A stretch of 64,000 nucleotides of DNA from Microbacterium yannicii (GTDB taxonomy: Bacteria > Actinomycetota > Actinomycetes > Actinomycetales > Microbacteriaceae): the NCBI RefSeq assembly GCF_024055635.1, contig NZ_JAMXMB010000011.1, positions 1 to 64,000 of the forward strand, written 5' to 3'. This document shows positions 35,838 to 43,824 of the stretch, piece by piece (the stretch's first letter is position 1; each line of letters starts with the position of its first letter). The notes below the pieces were generated by a model. That model was given only the letters and a program-made list of their open reading frames with translations, was not told where the DNA came from and made no database searches. The position numbers were made by a program, and so were the translations under genes.

Positions 35838-37043
35838 CTACACGCTCAGCAGCCGACGGGTCTCTTCGAGCCGCGCCTGCGGCACGAACTGCCCGAAGGT
35901 GTCGTTGGCGAAGAAGGTCACGCCGTCGGTGAGGTCGCGGTGCGTGCGCAGGACTTCGCGCTGGTACTCGTAACTGCGGATGTCGTCCAGGTGCGTTCGG
36001 TACGCGTACCACGGATCGACGAAGTCCACCGCGTACAGCGTGCGGGCCCGCATGTCAGCCTTGCTCCGAAGATTCGGGATGATCTCCGTCCGTTCGACCA
36101 GCACGGCGAAGGTCGACACGATGATGGCGTCGAGGGCGTCGTAGCACTCGTCGGTCATGCCCCAGACCTCCCGCTCCACTTCCGCTCGCCAGTAGCTGTC
36201 CATCCAGTAGATCTGACGATCGCCCATCGCCGTGCGCAACCCCGTGAAGAACGCCTGGATGCCCGCGCGACGCTCCGCCGTGAGTTCGGGAGCGTTGTCG
36301 GGGTGCCAGATCCCCAGCAAACCGAACTGGTTGCCCAGGAGCACGCCGTCCACCTCGAAATCGGCGACGAATGCGGCAGTCTGGCGGGCGACGAACTCAC
36401 CTGCGAGCGTCCCGGCCGGGATCCCGTCCGGCCAACCGGCGTACGCGCGCGGATCGTGGCGGAGCGGAAGAGTGACGTCGATGAGCCCGGGGATCTCATG
36501 ACCGCCTGCGTCGGCGCGTGCGGCGGCGACCTCGGGATGGCGGACGGTCTTCCACTCGCTGCGACAGAACTCGGGACCCGGCTCGAGATACTCCAGCAGT
36601 CGGAGACGGATGCCGCGGCGCGACGCCTCCGCGCGCAACGCCGCGTAGATGCCCGCGAGGGTCCGGTAGTCCATCGTCTGCTCGGAGAGCACCATCATCG
36701 GGCCCGCGGAGTAGGGGTTCGAGGAGCGCTCGCCACCCTCCCGGACGCGCTCCAGCCAGTTCGCGTTGTGGTCGCGCACCGACTTCTCGAAGGTCCTGCC
36801 CCCTTCGGGATCCCAGGCATAGGCGTTGTACCGCGCCCAGTCGAAGGTCTCGTCGGCGCCGTGAGGTCCCCGCCAGTCGAGGACATGATCCCCGTTGCCG
36901 GCGCAGAACACCACGGTCAGGTCATTGCCGGCGATCCAGTCCGCGTGGTGGTCGAAGAACGCCTCCACGCCCGCGGCCGGAGCACGCAGGTCGTCGAAGA
37001 TCTTGGGGGTCACCCAGAGGCAGACTTCGTGGGGCATGGTCAT
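35838..37043 (-). CDS. Unrecognised 401-residue protein in the uronate operon
   Basis: 401 residues; AAGGAA lies just upstream of the ATG at 37043. No signal peptide or membrane segment, so it acts in the cytoplasm. The pattern of strand-helix repeats and of conserved-looking acidic and aromatic blocks (VFCAGNGDHVLDWRG, VLLGNQFGLLGIWHPDN, IYWMDSYW, LYAVDFVDPWYAYR) suggests a TIM-barrel-like hydrolase. I cannot assign a family. Lying between glucarate dehydratase and uronate dehydrogenase, it may release uronate from an imported oligosaccharide or act on a uronate derivative. That role is inference. Confidence 0.6.
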   Translation of the reverse strand: MTMPHEVCLWVTPKIFDDLRAPAAGVEAFFDHHADWIAGNDLTVVFCAGNGDHVLDWRGPHGADETFDWARYNAYAWDPEGGRTFEKSVRDHNANWLERVREGGERSSNPYSAGPMMVLSEQTMDYRTLAGIYAALRAEASRRGIRLRLLEYLEPGPEFCRSEWKTVRHPEVAAARADAGGHEIPGLIDVTLPLRHDPRAYAGWPDGIPAGTLAGEFVARQTAAFVADFEVDGVLLGNQFGLLGIWHPDNAPELTAERRAGIQAFFTGLRTAMGDRQIYWMDSYWRAEVEREVWGMTDECYDALDAIIVSTFAVLVERTEIIPNLRSKADMRARTLYAVDFVDPWYAYRTHLDDIRSYEYQREVLRTHRDLTDGVTFFANDTFGQFVPQARLEETRRLLSV

Positions 37044-37104
37044 GCTGTTCCTTTCAGTGCGGACAGTGCCGCAGGTCAGACGGGGGAGGGGGCTGCCACC
37101 CTCG

Positions 37105-38334
37105 TCAGAATCGCGGCAGTCGGGGGTCGAAGCCGGGGTCGACGGTGCGGGCGTACGACGTGTCGTCACGGACGGTCCGACCCGATGCGATGTACGCACG
37201 ATGCAGGCGCTGCACGACGTCACGCCGCAGCTCCACGCCGAGTCCCGGTCCGGTGGGCACGGCGATGGCTCCGCCGGTGAAGTCGGCCGCTTCGCGCTCC
37301 ACGATGTCGTCGCGTGCGTTCCAGGGGTAGTGCGTGTCACTCGCGTAGGTGAGCGCCCGGGATGCCGCAGCCACATGGGTCATCGCGGCCAGCGACACCC
37401 CGAGGTGGGAGTTGGAGTGCATGGAGACGCCGAGTCCGGCATCCGCACACTCCTCGGCCAGATCCAATGCCGGGCGTAACCCGCCCCAGTAGTGGTGGTC
37501 CGCCAGCACGATGTCCAGTGCGGATGCCGCGACCACCGACTCCAGGTCCTGCGGTGTGTTGATGATCATGTTGCTCGCGAGGGGGAGTGCGGTGGCGGCA
37601 CGCACGCGCGCCATGGCGTCGATGCCCAGAACGGGGTCCTCGAGGTAGTCCAGGACGCCTTCGAGTTTCGTCGCCGCAGCGAGCGCTGTCGCCTCACTCC
37701 ACGCGCCGTTGGGATCGATGCGCAGCAGTGTGTCGGGCAGCTCGGCGGCCAAGGAGTGGATCGTCGCGATCTCGGTGTCCGGAGCGAAGACCCCGGCCTT
37801 GAGCTTGAGCGAGCGGAATCCGAAACGCTCGACGAACATCCGGCCGAGGCGGACGATGCCGTCCGGGTCGAGCGCGGAACCCCATTCGTCGTCGTCTCCT
37901 GCCGCGGGATGGCCGCCCCACTTGTAGAACAGATATCCGCTGTAGTCCACGCGCGCGCGCACCGCCCCGCCGAGCAGCTCCACGACGGGCACCCCCTCCA
38001 GCCGTGCCCACGCGTCGGTGAAGGCGACATCGAAGGGCGATCGGGCGAGGTTGCGCTGCACCAGCGGCAGTTCAGGACCCAGCACCGCCGCGACCGCCGC
38101 ATCGAGCGCGCCCGGGTCGTCCACACGCGACCCGAGCAGGCGGGGACCGATGGCGCGGATGCGTTCGAGCAACGGGAGATCACCCGCCGCTTCGCCCAGC
38201 CCCACCGTGCCGTCCTCGAGGGTGAGCACGACGAGCGTCCGCAGCGCGAGTGGTTCGTGGACTCCCCAGGCGTTGAGGAGGGGCGGGTCTGCGAAGGCGA
38301 GCGGGATGACCTCCACCGTGCGTAAACGGCTCAT
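37105..38334 (-). CDS. gudD: Glucarate dehydratase (enolase superfamily)
   Basis: 409 residues. GudD signatures are all present: YLFYKWGG, the KLKAG lysine pair, LRIDPNGAWS and YLEDPVLGI metal ligands, ADHHYWGG, and MHSNSHLGVSLAAMTH carrying the catalytic His. The enzyme removes water from D-glucarate to give 5-dehydro-4-deoxyglucarate. It follows uronate dehydrogenase in the pathway and precedes the dehydratase at 42925. The ATG overlaps the stop of a small 77-codon frame (ATGA). Confidence 0.88.
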   Translation of the reverse strand: MSRLRTVEVIPLAFADPPLLNAWGVHEPLALRTLVVLTLEDGTVGLGEAAGDLPLLERIRAIGPRLLGSRVDDPGALDAAVAAVLGPELPLVQRNLARSPFDVAFTDAWARLEGVPVVELLGGAVRARVDYSGYLFYKWGGHPAAGDDDEWGSALDPDGIVRLGRMFVERFGFRSLKLKAGVFAPDTEIATIHSLAAELPDTLLRIDPNGAWSEATALAAATKLEGVLDYLEDPVLGIDAMARVRAATALPLASNMIINTPQDLESVVAASALDIVLADHHYWGGLRPALDLAEECADAGLGVSMHSNSHLGVSLAAMTHVAAASRALTYASDTHYPWNARDDIVEREAADFTGGAIAVPTGPGLGVELRRDVVQRLHRAYIASGRTVRDDTSYARTVDPGFDPRLPRF

Positions 38335-38564
38335 CGTGCGACCCGCTCGTAAGGTCCGGGAGAGGCAGGAAGGCGGCGCGCCCCCTCCCTCTCCCGGACG
38401 GCGGTTCCCGTCGACGCGCGGGCGGATGCCGCGTCCGGCGGATGATCCAGGTTTCGCCTGCGTCGGACGGACCGGTCAGCGAGCGCCTTGCCGGTGGGAG
38501 TCTGCAGTCGGTTCCCGCCACCGTCGACATCGCGGGCGGAGGATGCGTCGAGAGGAGCGGTCAC
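38331..38564 (-). CDS. Possible 77-residue coupling ORF
   Basis: An open frame fills the gap between the LacI gene and gudD exactly: its GTG overlaps the LacI stop (GTGA) and its stop overlaps the gudD start (ATGA). The product is Arg/Ala/Pro-rich with no recognisable domain and looks disordered. It may be a coupling leader that carries ribosomes to gudD, or a chance frame in GC-rich DNA. Confidence 0.3.
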   Translation of the reverse strand: MTAPLDASSARDVDGGGNRLQTPTGKALADRSVRRRRNLDHPPDAASARASTGTAVREREGARRLPASPGPYERVAR

Positions 38565-39574
38565 GTCAGGCGCAGGGACGTCTGGCGGACCATCAGCTGA
38601 GGCGCGAACTCGGCCTCTTCCGGCTGGCCCGATGAATCGGCATCCAACAGCTTGAGCACGGCCGCCGCTCCCATCTTGTCTCCGGCGTGACGGACGCTGG
38701 TGAGCGGGACGATGGCGAGCTCAGCGAACTCGATGTCGTCGTAGCCGACCAGGGACAGCGTCTGCGGGATGCTGACGCCCGCCGCGATGAGCCGGTGCAT
38801 GAGCCCCAGAGCGAGCAGGTCGTTCCCCGCGAAGATGCCGTCGGGGAGCTCCCCGCGCCGCAAGAGCTGCTCGGCGATCTCCTCTCCCGCTCGGGCCGTC
38901 TGAAGCGGCACCGTGATGGTCTCGAGGGTGATGCCCGAAGCTGCCGCGTCCACGGCATCCGTCGCCCCATCTCGGCGGTCGACCACCTGAGGGTGGGGTC
39001 CGCCGACGAACAGCAGGCGACGCCGGCCCTGGCTGATGAGGTGCTCCGTCGCCAGCCGTCCGCCGCTGCGGCCGTCACCGCTGACCGACGGGTAGATGGT
39101 GTCACCCTCGGGCTTGCCGAGAAGGACGAAGGGCGTCCCCTTCTTGCGCAGCTCCACCAGCTCCTCGGGGACAGCTCCGACGGGTGCGATGAGCACGCCA
39201 TTGACCTGCTGCGATTCGAAGAATCGCAGGTACTGCCGCTCGCGTTCCGGATTGTCGTCCGCGTTGGCGAGGAGGATGAAGAGGCCGTGACGTGCGGCCT
39301 CGGTCTCCACCCCCGATGCGAGCTCGGCGAAGAAGGGGTTGCGACTGTTCGCGACGACGAGGCCCAGCGCCTGACTGCGTCCGACGCGGAGCCGGCGGGC
39401 GGCGTCGTTGCGCACGTATCCGAGTTCGGCGATGGATGCCTGCACGCGTGCGAGCATCTCGTCCGAGAGCCTGCTGGGCTGGGTGAGCGCGTACGACACG
39501 GTTGCCCGGGACACTCCGGCATGCGCAGCGACATCGCTGACAGTGACCGTCTGTCGAGTGCTTTCCGTCGTCAT
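38561..39574 (-). CDS. LacI-family transcriptional regulator of uronate use
   Basis: 337 residues. N-terminal HTH (VTVSDVAAHAGVSRATVSYAL, hinge helix RRLRVGRS) followed by a periplasmic-binding-protein-like effector domain with ANSRNPFFAELA, VGGPHPQ and FAGNDLLALGLMHRL. GGAGAT lies upstream of the start. It sits inside the regulated operon. The two GTGRATCGATYCAC palindromes at 42807 and 42875 match LacI-type operators and are its likely targets; a uronate or aldarate is the likely inducer. Confidence 0.88.
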   Translation of the reverse strand: MTTESTRQTVTVSDVAAHAGVSRATVSYALTQPSRLSDEMLARVQASIAELGYVRNDAARRLRVGRSQALGLVVANSRNPFFAELASGVETEAARHGLFILLANADDNPERERQYLRFFESQQVNGVLIAPVGAVPEELVELRKKGTPFVLLGKPEGDTIYPSVSGDGRSGGRLATEHLISQGRRRLLFVGGPHPQVVDRRDGATDAVDAAASGITLETITVPLQTARAGEEIAEQLLRRGELPDGIFAGNDLLALGLMHRLIAAGVSIPQTLSLVGYDDIEFAELAIVPLTSVRHAGDKMGAAAVLKLLDADSSGQPEEAEFAPQLMVRQTSLRLT

Positions 39575-39636
39575 GGTGTATCTCCGTCGTAGTGGTGGGC
39601 GGACCGGCCGCGTACCGCCGGCCCGCCCGATGCGGA

Positions 39637-40917
39637 CTACCCTTCGCTGAACGCGAGGTCCATCCGCTCCAGCACCTGAGCAGGTGTGATGGTGGCGTTG
39701 AACAGCTCCTGGATGGCCGCGAGGTGCTCCGCCTGGACCTTCGGGTTCGGCCAGAACACGTCCGGGAACGGGGTGTCACGACCTTCCGCCTGGTACTCGC
39801 CGACTGCCGCGAGGACCGGACCGGTCTCGAAGTCCTCGGAGGGCAGTGCCGGAGCAGCGCCCGACTCGGTCGCATAGATGGCCTGGCCCTCGCTGGAGGC
39901 GAGGAACTCCATGAACGTGCGCGCGAGCTCCGGGTTCTCGGCATCCGCGTTGATGGCGTATTCGATCCCCACGGAAACGGGCAGGTAGGTGTCGGCCGGG
40001 TCGTCGGTCGCGGGGAGCGGGGTCATCGAGAAGGTGGTGCCATCGGCCGCGTACTGCTCCGCGTTCGCGGCGGCTGAAGTGACCTGGATCGCCCCGAGCG
40101 CCGTGCCCTCGCCGAGACTGGTCATCTGCTCGTCGTAGCCGACACCATTGGGGTTCTCGTTGAAGCACCCGGCGCTCTGCATCTCGGCGTACTGGTCCAT
40201 GGCGGTCTGCCATTCGGACTCGCCGAAGGTGGTCTCGCCGTCGAGCTGCTGGTCAGTGAACTGGGGGTCCGGTCCGTAGACGAGAGTGGAGGTGAGGGCG
40301 TAGGGCACGAGCTGCGTCGTCCACGCCGACTTCAGACCCAGAGCGAACGCGACCGTCCCCTTCTCGGTCGCCGCCTCGCAGAAGTCGAGCACCTCGCTCC
40401 ACGTCTCAGGCGGGGTGAGCCCGGCCTCCTCGAGCGCCTGGTCGTTCCAGACCGCGCCGATGCCGACGACGGTGACGGGGAGGCCCACAAGCGTTCCCTC
40501 GCTGTTCTCAGAGACGGCTCGCTGGGCGTCGCTGAGGTCGTCGACCCACGCCTCGTCCTCCAGCGACATGAGCAGGTCGTCGTCGCCGAGAGTGCGAACG
40601 GCGGTGGCGTTGCCGCCGCCCGGCCAGATCCGGAAGACGTCCGGCGCCGTGCCGGCGGACAGCTGGGTGCGCAGCGTCTGCTGGTACGAGGCATCGTCGT
40701 TGGCGAATGTCGCCTCGACGGTAACGCCGGGGTTCGCCTCCTCGAAGGCATCGATGACGGCCTGCGCCGGAGCTTCGCCCGCAGCGGAGAAGGTGAGCAC
40801 GGTTCCCTCTCCCTCCGCTGTGTCGCCTGTGGCGGTCGAGCAGCCGGCCAGCGCCAACGCCACGACTGCGGCTGACCCTAGCGCCACCGTGCGTCGGCGT
40901 CCTGATGTGAGATTCAC
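39637..40917 (-). CDS. ABC sugar transporter substrate-binding lipoprotein
   Basis: 426 residues; a near-perfect AAAGGAGG precedes the GTG at 40917. A lipoprotein signal peptide ends in LALAGC, with Cys26 as the lipidated residue. The family 1 solute-binding fold follows (FSAAGEAPAQAVIDAFEEANPGV, APDVFRIWPGGG, ATEKGTVAFALG). It would capture an oligosaccharide or uronate outside the membrane and hand it to the two permeases encoded upstream. Confidence 0.88.
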   Translation of the reverse strand: MNLTSGRRRTVALGSAAVVALALAGCSTATGDTAEGEGTVLTFSAAGEAPAQAVIDAFEEANPGVTVEATFANDDASYQQTLRTQLSAGTAPDVFRIWPGGGNATAVRTLGDDDLLMSLEDEAWVDDLSDAQRAVSENSEGTLVGLPVTVVGIGAVWNDQALEEAGLTPPETWSEVLDFCEAATEKGTVAFALGLKSAWTTQLVPYALTSTLVYGPDPQFTDQQLDGETTFGESEWQTAMDQYAEMQSAGCFNENPNGVGYDEQMTSLGEGTALGAIQVTSAAANAEQYAADGTTFSMTPLPATDDPADTYLPVSVGIEYAINADAENPELARTFMEFLASSEGQAIYATESGAAPALPSEDFETGPVLAAVGEYQAEGRDTPFPDVFWPNPKVQAEHLAAIQELFNATITPAQVLERMDLAFSEG

Positions 40918-40988
40918 TTTTCCTCCTTTGGAATAGGGCAGATGCCCGTAGTGCATGTGTTGCGCGCCGCTGGGAGAGTGCCGGGACA

Positions 40989-41813
40989 CTACCCTTTGAG
41001 CCCTCCCGCAAAACCCTTGATCACGTACTTCTGCAGGGAGAAATACACGATCAGGATCGGGATGACAGTGATGACGAGCCCCGCGAAGATCAGTGGCCAG
41101 ACCGTGACGTACTGACTGACGAAGCTGTAGATCGCGACAGGGGCCGTGGTGTTGTCGCTGCCCGACAGATAGAGCAGGGGGACGAAGAACTCGTTCCAGA
41201 TCCCGACCAGATTCAGGATGATCACGGTGCCCGTGACGGGACGCACCAGAGGGAAGACGATGCTCACGAACGCGCGCACGGGGCCGCAGCCGTCGAGCAG
41301 GGCTGCCTCCTCGTAGTCCATCGGCAGCTCGCGCAGGAACGTCGTGTACAGGAAGATCGAGAACGGCATGCCGGTGCCGACATTGATGAAGATCACAGCC
41401 GCCAGTGACCCGATGAGGTGGATGTCCCGCATTGTCGTATATAGCGGCAGGAGCGCGAGCTGGGCGGGGACGATGAGACCGCCGATGAACAGGTAGAACG
41501 TCCACCGCGACCAGCCGCGGGTCACCCGGGCGAGCGGATATGCGGCAAGGGCGGAGATGATCACGATGAGTGCCACGCTCACGACCGCGATGACGGCGCT
41601 GTTGACCAGCGCGGCTCCGAGCTCGGCCTGCTCCCATGCCTGGACATAGTTGTCGAGCGTCGGAGGCCATGCGAAGGTGAGGGCTCCCGTGCCGCTGTTG
41701 ACGGGCTTCAGAGAGACGTTGACCAGTGCGACAAGCGGAATCGCGAAGACGATGGCTGCGAGGATCAGGACGATCTCGCGGATGAGAGTGGTCGCGGTGT
41801 AGCGGCGGTACAT
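40989..41813 (-). CDS. ABC sugar transporter permease, MalG-like
   Basis: 274 residues; the ATG at 41813 shares one base with the stop of the upstream permease gene (TGATG). Six hydrophobic helices; the EAA loop appears as EEAALLDGCGPVRAFVSIVFPL, which contacts the ATPase. It pairs with the MalF-like permease. No ATPase gene is in the cluster, so a shared MsmX/MsiK-type ATPase encoded elsewhere is expected. Confidence 0.9.
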   Translation of the reverse strand: MYRRYTATTLIREIVLILAAIVFAIPLVALVNVSLKPVNSGTGALTFAWPPTLDNYVQAWEQAELGAALVNSAVIAVVSVALIVIISALAAYPLARVTRGWSRWTFYLFIGGLIVPAQLALLPLYTTMRDIHLIGSLAAVIFINVGTGMPFSIFLYTTFLRELPMDYEEAALLDGCGPVRAFVSIVFPLVRPVTGTVIILNLVGIWNEFFVPLLYLSGSDNTTAPVAIYSFVSQYVTVWPLIFAGLVITVIPILIVYFSLQKYVIKGFAGGLKG

Positions 41814-42772
41814 CAGCTGGCCTTCCGCGAGGTGAGGCGGTACTGCACGGCGGCCAGTCCGGCGATGAGCACCGTCATGACCACGGCGAGAGCCACCGAG
41901 AAGGGGTACTCGCCGAGCGCGAACGCGTTCTTGAAGATGAGGGTGGAGATGGTCTCGGTCGCCGTCCCCGGCCCTCCTCCCGTCATCGCGACCACCTGGT
42001 CGAACTGCTTGAGCCCTCCGATGAGCGACAGCATGACGTTGATGACGACGGCGCCATTGAGCAAGGGGAGGATGACGCTCCAGAAGCGGCGCCACGGTCC
42101 CGCGCCGTCGATGATGGAGGCCTCCATGATCTCGTCGGGGATCGCCTGCAGCCCCGCGAGGAAGATCACCATCGAATAGCCGGAGAACTGCCACACGATC
42201 GCCACGATGATGGAGCCGAGCGCGAAACGCGGATCGCCGAGCCAGTCCTGTGCGAGCCCTCCGAGGCCGATGGCTCGCAGCGCCTCGTTGACCGCCCCGT
42301 TCGGCGAGAGAAGGTAACTCCAGACGTACCCGGCGACGAGGGGCGTGAGCACGACCGGCGCGAAGAAGACGACGCGGAGGACGTATCGCGACTTGACGAC
42401 GGAGTTGAGTCCGAGCGCCAAGGCGAGACCGATGGCGTTCTGCACCACGGTTGCGACGACGGCCAGGACGATGGTGTTCAGCAGCGCGGCGCGAGCGGCA
42501 CGGTCGTTGAAGACGTCGGCGAAATTCTGAAGCCCGACGAAGCTCCAGTCATCACCGAGACCGTTCCAGTCGGTGAAGGAGAAGAAACCGCCGCGCACAC
42601 TGGGCACGACCACGATGAACAGGTAGATCGCAATCGCTGGCGCGATGAACCACCAGGGCACCTGCACGCCCGCGCGGCGTGAGGGTCGCGGATTCGGGGC
42701 GGACCGCCGCGTCCGCTGAGGGGGGCGCGGCAGTTCGGCTGCGGGCGCCGCCTCGCTTGTCGTCCAGACCAC
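41813..42772 (-). CDS. ABC sugar transporter permease, MalF-like
   Basis: 319 residues from the GTG at 42772, with AGGGGAAG 8 nt upstream. About 45 residues of Pro/Arg-rich cytoplasmic tail precede six helices; the EAA loop reads MEASIIDGAGPWRRFWSVILPLL. It is the first gene of the minus-strand uronate operon, whose promoter region holds a LacI-type palindrome at 42807-42820. Confidence 0.88.
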   Translation of the reverse strand: MVWTTSEAAPAAELPRPPQRTRRSAPNPRPSRRAGVQVPWWFIAPAIAIYLFIVVVPSVRGGFFSFTDWNGLGDDWSFVGLQNFADVFNDRAARAALLNTIVLAVVATVVQNAIGLALALGLNSVVKSRYVLRVVFFAPVVLTPLVAGYVWSYLLSPNGAVNEALRAIGLGGLAQDWLGDPRFALGSIIVAIVWQFSGYSMVIFLAGLQAIPDEIMEASIIDGAGPWRRFWSVILPLLNGAVVINVMLSLIGGLKQFDQVVAMTGGGPGTATETISTLIFKNAFALGEYPFSVALAVVMTVLIAGLAAVQYRLTSRKAS

Positions 42773-42806
42773 TTCGTCTACTTCCCCTCGCGATCCGTAT
42801 TGACAT

Positions 42807-42820
42807 GTGGATCGATTCAC
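42807..42820. promoter_or_regulatory. LacI-type operator before the permease operon
   Basis: GTGGATCGATTCAC, a 14-bp palindrome with central CG and one mismatched pair, lies 35 bp before the permease start. On the minus strand it falls between a TTGTGA -35 candidate and TACGGAT, so binding would block the promoter. Confidence 0.7.
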
Positions 42821-42874
42821 AAGACACTTTACACACACCTGGCGGATGATGCGCAAGCTCGATTCTCGCCGCAG

Positions 42875-42888
42875 GTGAATCGATCCAC
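42875..42888. promoter_or_regulatory. LacI-type operator before kdgD
   Basis: GTGAATCGATCCAC is the exact inverse of the other operator, 68 bp away, and ends 36 bp before the GTG start of kdgD. Two copies facing the two arms of a divergent promoter strongly suggest common control by the LacI protein of the cluster. Confidence 0.7.
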
Positions 42889-42924
42889 ATGCTAGTGGTC
42901 AATGTCCTTGAGCGAGGTTTTCCT

Positions 42925-43824
42925 GTGCACATGAACGGCGTGCTGTTCTTCCCTGTGACGCCTTTCGATGCGTCCGACCAACTGAACGTGGAGGTGTTCG
43001 AGGAACACCTCTCCCGGGCGCTGGCCCACTCACCGGGTGCCGTCTTCCCCGCGTGCGGAACGGGCGAGCTCCACGCGCTGGACGAGCGGGAGTACGACAC
43101 CCTCGTCAGCGTCGCAGTGGCCGCAGTAGGCGGCTCGGCACCCGTCATCGCCGGCACGGGAGGCAGTGTGGCGCAGGCGAGATCCATGGCGCGGGCCGCC
43201 GCGAAGAGGGGCGCCGATGCACTCCTCGTCCTTCCCCCGTACCTGGTCTCCGGTCCGCAGCGCGGGATGGTCTCATACGTCCAGGCAGTGGCCAGCGCGT
43301 CCGACCTTCCGGTCATCGTGTACAACCGTGGACTGGCGACATTCACGCCCGCGTCGATCGCCGAACTGCTCGAGGATCCTCGGATCATCGGCGTGAAGGA
43401 CGGGGTCGGAAACATCGCCGCGGTCCAGCAGTTCACGCTCGCGGCGTCGCGCACCGGCCGGGATGTCCTGTTCTTCAACGGACTGCTCACCGCCGAGCTC
43501 AGCCAGCGCGCGTACGCGTCGATCGGTGTCCCGCTGTATTCGTCGGCCGTCTTCGCGATGGTCCCTGAGGTCGCGAGCTCGTTCTTCGAGGCCTACGTGA
43601 ACGGCGACACCGCACGTCAAGCTGATCTATTGACGCACTTCTACGAGCCGCTCGTCCGTCTTCGCGACCGCGTGCCCGGGTACGGCGTCTCGCTCATCAA
43701 AGCCGGATTGCGGCTTCGAGGTTTGGACGTCGGGTCGGTTCGACCCCCGCTCGTTGACCCGTCTCCCGACGACCTGCGTGAACTGGAGCGGCTGCTGTCC
43801 GTGGGAGTGGAGCTCGCGGGATGA
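42925..43824 (+). CDS. kdgD: 5-dehydro-4-deoxyglucarate dehydratase (DapA family)
   Basis: 299 residues from the GTG at 42925, 7 nt after GAGG; an upstream ATG at 42889 abuts the operator and has no ribosome site. The aldolase barrel has FPVTPFDA, FPACGTGEL, the Tyr of IVYNRG (133) and the Schiff-base Lys158 in GVKDG. KdgD enzymes dehydrate and decarboxylate 5-dehydro-4-deoxyglucarate to 2-oxoglutarate semialdehyde. Its stop overlaps the next start, and the next enzyme uses exactly that product. Confidence 0.85.
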   Translation: MHMNGVLFFPVTPFDASDQLNVEVFEEHLSRALAHSPGAVFPACGTGELHALDEREYDTLVSVAVAAVGGSAPVIAGTGGSVAQARSMARAAAKRGADALLVLPPYLVSGPQRGMVSYVQAVASASDLPVIVYNRGLATFTPASIAELLEDPRIIGVKDGVGNIAAVQQFTLAASRTGRDVLFFNGLLTAELSQRAYASIGVPLYSSAVFAMVPEVASSFFEAYVNGDTARQADLLTHFYEPLVRLRDRVPGYGVSLIKAGLRLRGLDVGSVRPPLVDPSPDDLRELERLLSVGVELAG

